Both the position numbers and the translations under genes were made by a program. A DNA stretch of 19,696 nt from an uncultured Eggerthellaceae bacterium (GTDB taxonomy: Bacteria; Actinomycetota; Coriobacteriia; Coriobacteriales; Eggerthellaceae): positions 1-19,696 of the forward strand of contig CAJUPL010000033.1 of the NCBI GenBank assembly GCA_910588435.1. Reading direction: 5' to 3'. Shown here in pieces: positions 15,218-19,696 of the stretch (positions are counted from its first letter, which is position 1; every line of letters starts with the position of its first letter). The notes under the pieces are model-generated. The model did no database searches and was not told the origin of the DNA. It saw only the letters and a list, made by a program, of their open reading frames with translations.

Positions 15218-16636
15218 ATGAGGGACATACGCATCTGCGACGTGGTCATGAAGCGCGCGGCGGAAAGCAGCAAGCTGGAGCTCACATTCAAAGAGAAGCT
15301 GGAGCTGGCGAAGCTCCTTGACGGGCTAGGCGTCTCTGCCATAGAGATAGAGGGCGTGAGCAGGCCGAAGGTTGACGCGCTGCGGATCAAATCCATCGCG
15401 CAGCTGGTGACGCGAAGCACGCTGGCAGTGCCTGTGAGCATCGACGGCCATGACGTGGACGAGGTGTGGGCTGCCCTGGAGCAAGCAGTGCACCCGCGCC
15501 TGCAGGTGCAAGTGTCCACAAGCCCGGCGCGCATGGAGTACGTGCACAAGCTGAAGGCAGACGGCCTGCTCGATCACATCAGCTGCACGGTGAAGGCCTG
15601 CGCCGCCCTCTGTCCGGACGTGGAGCTCATCGCCGAGGACGCCACGCGCACTGACCCCGCGTACCTGAAGCAAGTCATTCAGACCGCCATCAGCGCGGGC
15701 GCCACCACCATCACCGTGAGCGACGACGCCGGCAAGATGCTCCCCTGCGAGTTCGCCCAGTTCGTGAGCCAGCTGCGCCAAGACATCAGCGCGCTTGAGG
15801 GTGTGACGCTGGGCGTTGCCTGTTCAGACGCCCTGCATGTTGCGAACTCGTCCGCCACGGCAGCGCTCATGGAGGGCGCGGACGCCGTGAAGGCTGCGTC
15901 CTATCCGCTGGATTCCGTCTCTCTCCCGGACATCGTCACCATCCTGGCTGAGAAGGGCCCGGACATCGGCATGCGCTCTGATGTGGACATCACGGTGCTC
16001 AAGCGCACTTGCGCACAAGTGGCGCGCATCTGCGAGCAGGGCGTGACGAAGGCGTCGCTGTTCCAGCCTAAGGACACCGAAGACGGCGCTCATGACATAC
16101 AGCTCACAGCGCAGGACGGGCGCGAGGCCGTGGCACAAGGCGTGGCCGCGCTTGGCTATGACCTCTCAGATGAGGACCTTTCGCTGGTGTATGAGTCATT
16201 CCTGCGCATCGCATCCAAGAAGGAGAGCGTGAGCGCGCGTGAGCTGGACGCCATCGTGGCGTCGTCGGCCATGCAGGTCCCGGCAACGTACACCCTGAAC
16301 CAATACACCATCAACTCCGGCAACAAGGTGAAGGCAACCGCATATATAAAGATGGAAGCCGAAGGCAAGACCGTTGAGCGCGTGGGCATGGGTGATGGCC
16401 CCATTGACGCGGCGCTTGCGGCCATAGATGAGATCATCGGCGTGCGCTATGAGCTGGAGGACTGGCAGATGCAGGCGGTCACCGAGGGCCAAGAAGCCAC
16501 GGGCGAGGCCGTCATCAAGCTGCGCAGCAACGGGCGCGTCTACTCAGGGCGCGGCGTTTCCACGGACATCGTGGGCGCATCCATCCGCGCCTACCTGAAC
16601 GCCATCAACAAAGTGGTCTATGAGGAGGCGAACTGA
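15218..16636 (+). CDS. LeuA-family (2-isopropylmalate synthase-like) protein lacking catalytic motifs
   Basis: 472 residues. The N-terminal two thirds follow the HMG-CoA-lyase/LeuA barrel: EKLELAKLLDGLGVSAIEIEG (26-46), STSPARMEYVHKL (100-112), AEDATRTDPAYL (139-150) and AGATTITVSDDAGKMLP (160-176). The C-terminus has the LeuA regulatory domain, ending GRGVSTDIVGASIRAYLNAIN (444-464). The motifs that bind metal and act in catalysis are absent. Where the family has T-L-R-D-G it has VMKRA (10-14); where it has H-x-H-N-D it has VACSD (200-204); and the G-x-G-E-R-x-G-N region near 225-240 is unrelated. It is either a non-catalytic (regulatory or ligand-binding) paralogue or has different chemistry. 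It overlaps the next gene by one base (TGATG). Confidence 0.88.
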   Translation: MRDIRICDVVMKRAAESSKLELTFKEKLELAKLLDGLGVSAIEIEGVSRPKVDALRIKSIAQLVTRSTLAVPVSIDGHDVDEVWAALEQAVHPRLQVQVSTSPARMEYVHKLKADGLLDHISCTVKACAALCPDVELIAEDATRTDPAYLKQVIQTAISAGATTITVSDDAGKMLPCEFAQFVSQLRQDISALEGVTLGVACSDALHVANSSATAALMEGADAVKAASYPLDSVSLPDIVTILAEKGPDIGMRSDVDITVLKRTCAQVARICEQGVTKASLFQPKDTEDGAHDIQLTAQDGREAVAQGVAALGYDLSDEDLSLVYESFLRIASKKESVSARELDAIVASSAMQVPATYTLNQYTINSGNKVKATAYIKMEAEGKTVERVGMGDGPIDAALAAIDEIIGVRYELEDWQMQAVTEGQEATGEAVIKLRSNGRVYSGRGVSTDIVGASIRAYLNAINKVVYEEAN

Positions 16637-19110
16637 TGAAGCTCACCTTCTCAACGCGCGGCTGGAACGCGCTTGCGTGGGACGAACTGGTTGACACGGT
16701 CAAGGACATGGGCTTCGAAGGCATCGAGGTCTATGATCCTCTGGCAACCGAAGAGCTCTCCGGCAAGGGCGCCCCGTTCAGCGAATACGAGGCGCGCGCA
16801 ACGGCGCGTGACCTGCGCAGCCAGGGACTCAGCATCCCCGTGTTCGACACCTCCCTTGACGCCACCGTTGACAGCGGCGCTGTGGAGGAGGCGAAGCGCC
16901 TGGTTGACCTGGCCGCGGACATGCGCGTTCCTGCCATCAGCGTGAAGGCGCAATCAGACGACGAGGACGCCATCAGGGCTGGCATCAGCGAGCTGCTCCC
17001 GTACGCTGAGGAGCGCGGGGTCACCATCCTCATGGAGACCAGCGGGATCTTCGCAGACACTGAGCGCCTGACCTGCTTGCTAGATGAGTTCGCAAGCGAC
17101 AACCTAGCAGCGCTCTGGGACGTGCATCACCCGTACCGCGACAACGGCGAAGCGCCGTCAACCACCATAGCCAACCTGGGCGCGTACGTGCATCACGTGC
17201 ACATGCGTGACTCTGACGATGATGGCACGTTCAACCTAGTGGGGGAGGGCACGCTTCCCATCCAGGAGGTCATGGAGGCGCTGGCGTCCATCAACTACGC
17301 GGGCTTCGTATCCCTGGAGTGGAAACCCGAATGGATGCCGGACATGGCGGAGCTGGACATCATCCTCCCGCATTTCGCCAACCACCTGCGCCGCTTTCGC
17401 TACACGCGCATCCAGCAGGCGAAGCGCTACCCCAACCATGACGGCACCGGGCAGTACATCTGGAAGCGCGATGAGCTGATCGACCTCACGTTCCCGCAGG
17501 TGCTAGACGTGGTGGCCGACGCGTTCCCGGATCAGCAGGCGTTCCGCTACACCACGCTTGACTACACGCGCACATATGAGGAGTTCCGCCGCGACGTGGA
17601 CGACTTCGCCCGTGCGCTGGTATCTCTTGGGGTGAAGCCGGGCAGCAAGGTTGCCATCTGGGCCACGAACGTCCCTGCTTGGTTCATCACTTTCTGGGCC
17701 GCCACCAAGATCGGCGCCGTGCTGGTCACGGTGAACACGGCGTACAAGATCCACGAGGCGGAATACCTCCTTCGCCAGTCCGACACGCACACGCTGGTGA
17801 TGATCGAAGGCGCGCTGGATTCTGACTACGCCGGCATCATGCGGGAGCTCTGCCCGGAGATGGCGGAGGCGGCTCCGGGGCACGCGCTCCATTGCAAGCG
17901 CCTGCCGTTCCTCCGCAACGTGATCACAGTGGGCTTCAAGATGGACGGCTGCCTCACCTTCGACGAGGCATTCACTCGCGCGAACTTGGTCCCGCACTCA
18001 ACGGTGGAGCGGCTAGCCGCCGACGTTCGCCCCGATGACGTCTGCAACATGCAGTACACCTCGGGCACCACCGGATTCCCGAAGGGCGTCATGCTCACGC
18101 ACCGCAACGTGGTGAACGACGGCAAGTGCATCGGGGACCGCATGGGGCTTTCCACGGCGGACCGCATGATGATCCAAGTGCCCATGTTCCATTGCTTCGG
18201 CATGGTGCTTTCCATGACCGCGTCTATGACGCACGGCACCACCATGTGCCCCATGCCGTATTTCAGCGCGAAAGCGTCCCTCTCGTGCATAACGCAGGAG
18301 CGCATCACGTGCTTCAACGGCGTGCCCACGATGTTCATCGCCATGTTCAACCACCCGGATTACGCATCAACTGATTTCAGCCACATGCGCACGGGGATCA
18401 TGGCCGGTTCTGGCTGTCCGCCGGAGCTGATGAAGCGCGCCGCTGAGCCTGACGAGATGAACATGACCGGTATCGTCAGCGTGTATGGTCAGACCGAATC
18501 TGCGCCGGGATCCACCATGTCCGCATGGACGGATGACCTTGACTTGCGCACGGAGACAGTGGGGTATGCGTTCCCGCACGTGGAGTGCAAGGTGATAGAC
18601 CCGGAGACGGGGGATGAGGTGCCGGACGGCGTGAACGGGGAGTTCTGTTCGCGCGGCTACAACACCATGAAGGGCTACTACAAGATGCCAGACGCCACGC
18701 GCGAGGCGGTGGATGCTGACAGATGGCTGCATTCGGGGGATCTGGTGATGCGCAACCTCGACGGCACGTTCGTGGTGACGGGGCGCCTGAAGGATATGAT
18801 CATCCGCGGCGGCGAGAACATCTATCCCAAGGAGATAGAGGAGTTCCTGCTGTCGCACCCCCAGGTGAGCGACGTGCAGGTGATCGGCGTGCCGGATGAG
18901 AAGTACGGCGAAGAGATCATGGCGTGCATCATCGCGCATGAGGGGGAGGACGTGGACGTGGATGAGCTGCGCGAGTTCGCCCTCACTCGCCTGGCGCGCC
19001 ATAAGGTGCCGCGCTACCTGAAGCTGGTGGACGCGTTCCCCATGAATGCGGCGGGCAAGATCTTGAAGTACAAGATGCGCGAATCCGCCATAGAGGAACT
19101 TGGCCTTTAG
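16636..19110 (+). CDS. Fusion: xylose-isomerase-like TIM barrel plus acyl-CoA synthetase
   Basis: 824 residues in one frame. Residues 1-about 260 are a sugar-phosphate isomerase/epimerase-type barrel (AP-endonuclease-2 fold) with a plausible metal site: E134 (METSG), D162 and H165 (WDVHH), H189 (HVHMRD) and E228 (SLEWKP). After a linker (about 262-290), residues 290-824 are an ANL-family acyl-CoA synthetase: Y474-TSGTTGFPKG P-loop, YGQTE, GRLKDMIIRGGENIYPKEIE (A8), and K808 in GKILK, the adenylation lysine. Both halves look catalytically complete. The ligase half resembles medium/long-chain fatty acyl-CoA synthetases, but the acid is unknown. RBS GAGGAGG lies inside the upstream gene, so the two proteins are co-translated and probably share a pathway. 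Confidence 0.9.
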   Translation: MKLTFSTRGWNALAWDELVDTVKDMGFEGIEVYDPLATEELSGKGAPFSEYEARATARDLRSQGLSIPVFDTSLDATVDSGAVEEAKRLVDLAADMRVPAISVKAQSDDEDAIRAGISELLPYAEERGVTILMETSGIFADTERLTCLLDEFASDNLAALWDVHHPYRDNGEAPSTTIANLGAYVHHVHMRDSDDDGTFNLVGEGTLPIQEVMEALASINYAGFVSLEWKPEWMPDMAELDIILPHFANHLRRFRYTRIQQAKRYPNHDGTGQYIWKRDELIDLTFPQVLDVVADAFPDQQAFRYTTLDYTRTYEEFRRDVDDFARALVSLGVKPGSKVAIWATNVPAWFITFWAATKIGAVLVTVNTAYKIHEAEYLLRQSDTHTLVMIEGALDSDYAGIMRELCPEMAEAAPGHALHCKRLPFLRNVITVGFKMDGCLTFDEAFTRANLVPHSTVERLAADVRPDDVCNMQYTSGTTGFPKGVMLTHRNVVNDGKCIGDRMGLSTADRMMIQVPMFHCFGMVLSMTASMTHGTTMCPMPYFSAKASLSCITQERITCFNGVPTMFIAMFNHPDYASTDFSHMRTGIMAGSGCPPELMKRAAEPDEMNMTGIVSVYGQTESAPGSTMSAWTDDLDLRTETVGYAFPHVECKVIDPETGDEVPDGVNGEFCSRGYNTMKGYYKMPDATREAVDADRWLHSGDLVMRNLDGTFVVTGRLKDMIIRGGENIYPKEIEEFLLSHPQVSDVQVIGVPDEKYGEEIMACIIAHEGEDVDVDELREFALTRLARHKVPRYLKLVDAFPMNAAGKILKYKMRESAIEELGL

Positions 19111-19136
19111 GGCGCTTGCTGCCTCAAAAATGTGTC

Positions 19137-19239
19137 GCGGGCACGTTGCGCCCGCTCCATTCATTGCGGCCTTTAACAGATGCTTCTGCGCCCTTGCTGC
19201 CTCAATCCGGTGTCGCGGGTGCAAGCACCCGCTCTTTTT
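19137..19239 (+). terminator. Two tandem module A hairpins after the acyl-CoA synthetase fusion
   Basis: The first is GCGGGCAC-gtt-GCGCCCGC (19137-19155, one mismatch), followed by tccattcattGCGGCCTTTAAC. The second is GCGGGTGC-aa-GCACCCGC (19215-19232), followed by tcTTTTTa, a good rho-independent terminator. Each is preceded by cttgctgcctcaa. They probably end the 15218-19110 operon. Confidence 0.75.
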
Positions 19240-19453
19240 ATAGCGGCCTTTAACATGGCTGCTCATTCCATTCGCATCCATGTAGCGGCCTTGGTGGCCT
19301 TCCGGCCACCTATCCAACCTGCGGCACCGACACCCTTGCTGCCCCAAAAATGCTGCATGGGCGAAGAACACGCCCATGCACTTTCATAACGGCCTTTAAC
19401 TTTGCATGTGCAAGCACAAGCAAAGTAGCGGCCTTGGCGCACTCACGTGCGCC
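19240..19453 (+). repeat. Modules B-C then A-B-C (copies 4 and 5)
   Basis: B: ACATGGCTGC/GCATCCATGT (19253-19283, one mismatch). C: GGTGGCC-ttcc-GGCCACC (19293-19310), a stem wholly different from other C copies. A: TGCATGGGCG/CGCCCATGCA (19354-19380). B: ACTTTGC-a-TGTGC-aa-GCACA-a-GCAAAGT (19399-19426), again a new stem. C: GGCGCAC-tcac-GTGCGCC (19436-19453). The linkers GCGGCCTTTAAC and GTAGCGGCCTT are unchanged or nearly so. Confidence 0.85.
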
Positions 19454-19477
19454 TTGTCAGCAGTTACTCCCCCTGCG

Positions 19478-19600
19478 GTGGGCGCTTGCATTGCAAGCGC
19501 AGCATTGCGCCAGCAATGCGTAACTTGCCCGACAGGGCAAGAACACCCGGATAGGTTATGTGAGTAAGATAAGGTGGCCTGGCGCAAAACACCAATCCGT
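19478..19600 (+). repeat. Partial long repeat (D1-D2-D3 and D4 remnant)
   Basis: D1 GCGCTTGC-att-GCAAGCGC (19482-19500), D2 GCATTGC-gcca-GCAATGC (19502-19519), D3 CTTGCCC-gaca-GGGCAAG (19524-19541), then gaacacccggat. D4 is altered: only ggcctggcgca and accaatccg remain recognisable. Confidence 0.8.
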
Positions 19601-19696
19601 ACGCATCCGGCTCCAACCCTCTCCCCGCTCGCCCGCGATGACCGGCACCCTCGCTAGGCCTCAGGCTGGCGGGCGAATGTGGTTGGATATACCACA
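19601..19696. other. Terminal non-coding stretch with nested stem
   Basis: TCGCCCGC (19629-19636) can pair with GCGGGCGA (19669-19676), and CCAACC (19613-19618) with GGTTGG (19681-19686), giving a nested stem. No gene is seen; the window ends here, so a downstream element may continue. Confidence 0.4.

Noticed and set aside
1..19696. tRNA or rRNA genes among the hairpin-rich gaps
   Set aside because: No cloverleaf with the conserved T-loop and anticodon arm, and no rRNA-like stretch, could be recognised.

Overview
The window is a high-GC bacterial chromosome segment with tightly packed operons separated by unusually long, repeat-filled gaps. The fhaA-fhaB-PP2C-FtsW/RodA-PbpA order is an actinobacterial hallmark. 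Together with a Tat-exported molybdopterin oxidoreductase operon carrying an NrfD-type anchor, and a CIRCE-controlled small heat-shock gene, it suggests an anaerobic actinobacterium such as a member of the Coriobacteriia/Eggerthellaceae. That placement is inference; no marker RNA is present.

Layout. (1) 1-659: repeat-rich leader ending in a promoter. (2) 660-6160, + strand: FhaA, FhaB, a membrane PP2C phosphatase, and one 920-residue protein joining FtsW/RodA to a class B penicillin-binding protein. This is a phospho-signalling/cell-wall operon without its usual kinase in the window. (3) 6161-7176: convergent gap with terminator-like hairpins and a full-length ~380 bp structured repeat. (4) 7177-8607, - strand: MocR-type regulator, divergent from (5) 8805-13332, + strand: a three-gene molybdoenzyme operon (catalytic, 4x[4Fe-4S], NrfD anchor). 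(6) 13333-14189: terminator, second full repeat, and a perfect CIRCE operator. (7) 14190-14708: Hsp20 with an acidic insert. (8) 14709-15217: strong terminator, a hairpin system with two alternative folds, and a partial repeat. (9) 15218-19110, + strand: a two-gene operon of a LeuA-family protein whose catalytic motifs are missing, followed by a fusion of a xylose-isomerase-like TIM barrel to an acyl-CoA synthetase. (10) 19111-19696: stacked repeat modules.

The most striking signal is between the genes. Five gaps carry pieces of one ordered set of stem-loop modules, in the same order on the + strand (named here A, B, C, then D1-D5). Loops and linkers are conserved from copy to copy, but stem sequences are swapped with both arms changing together. 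This paralogous covariation indicates that base pairing, rather than primary sequence, is preserved. No protein explains it, and I do not recognise the family. The second candidate novelty is the 15218-19110 operon.
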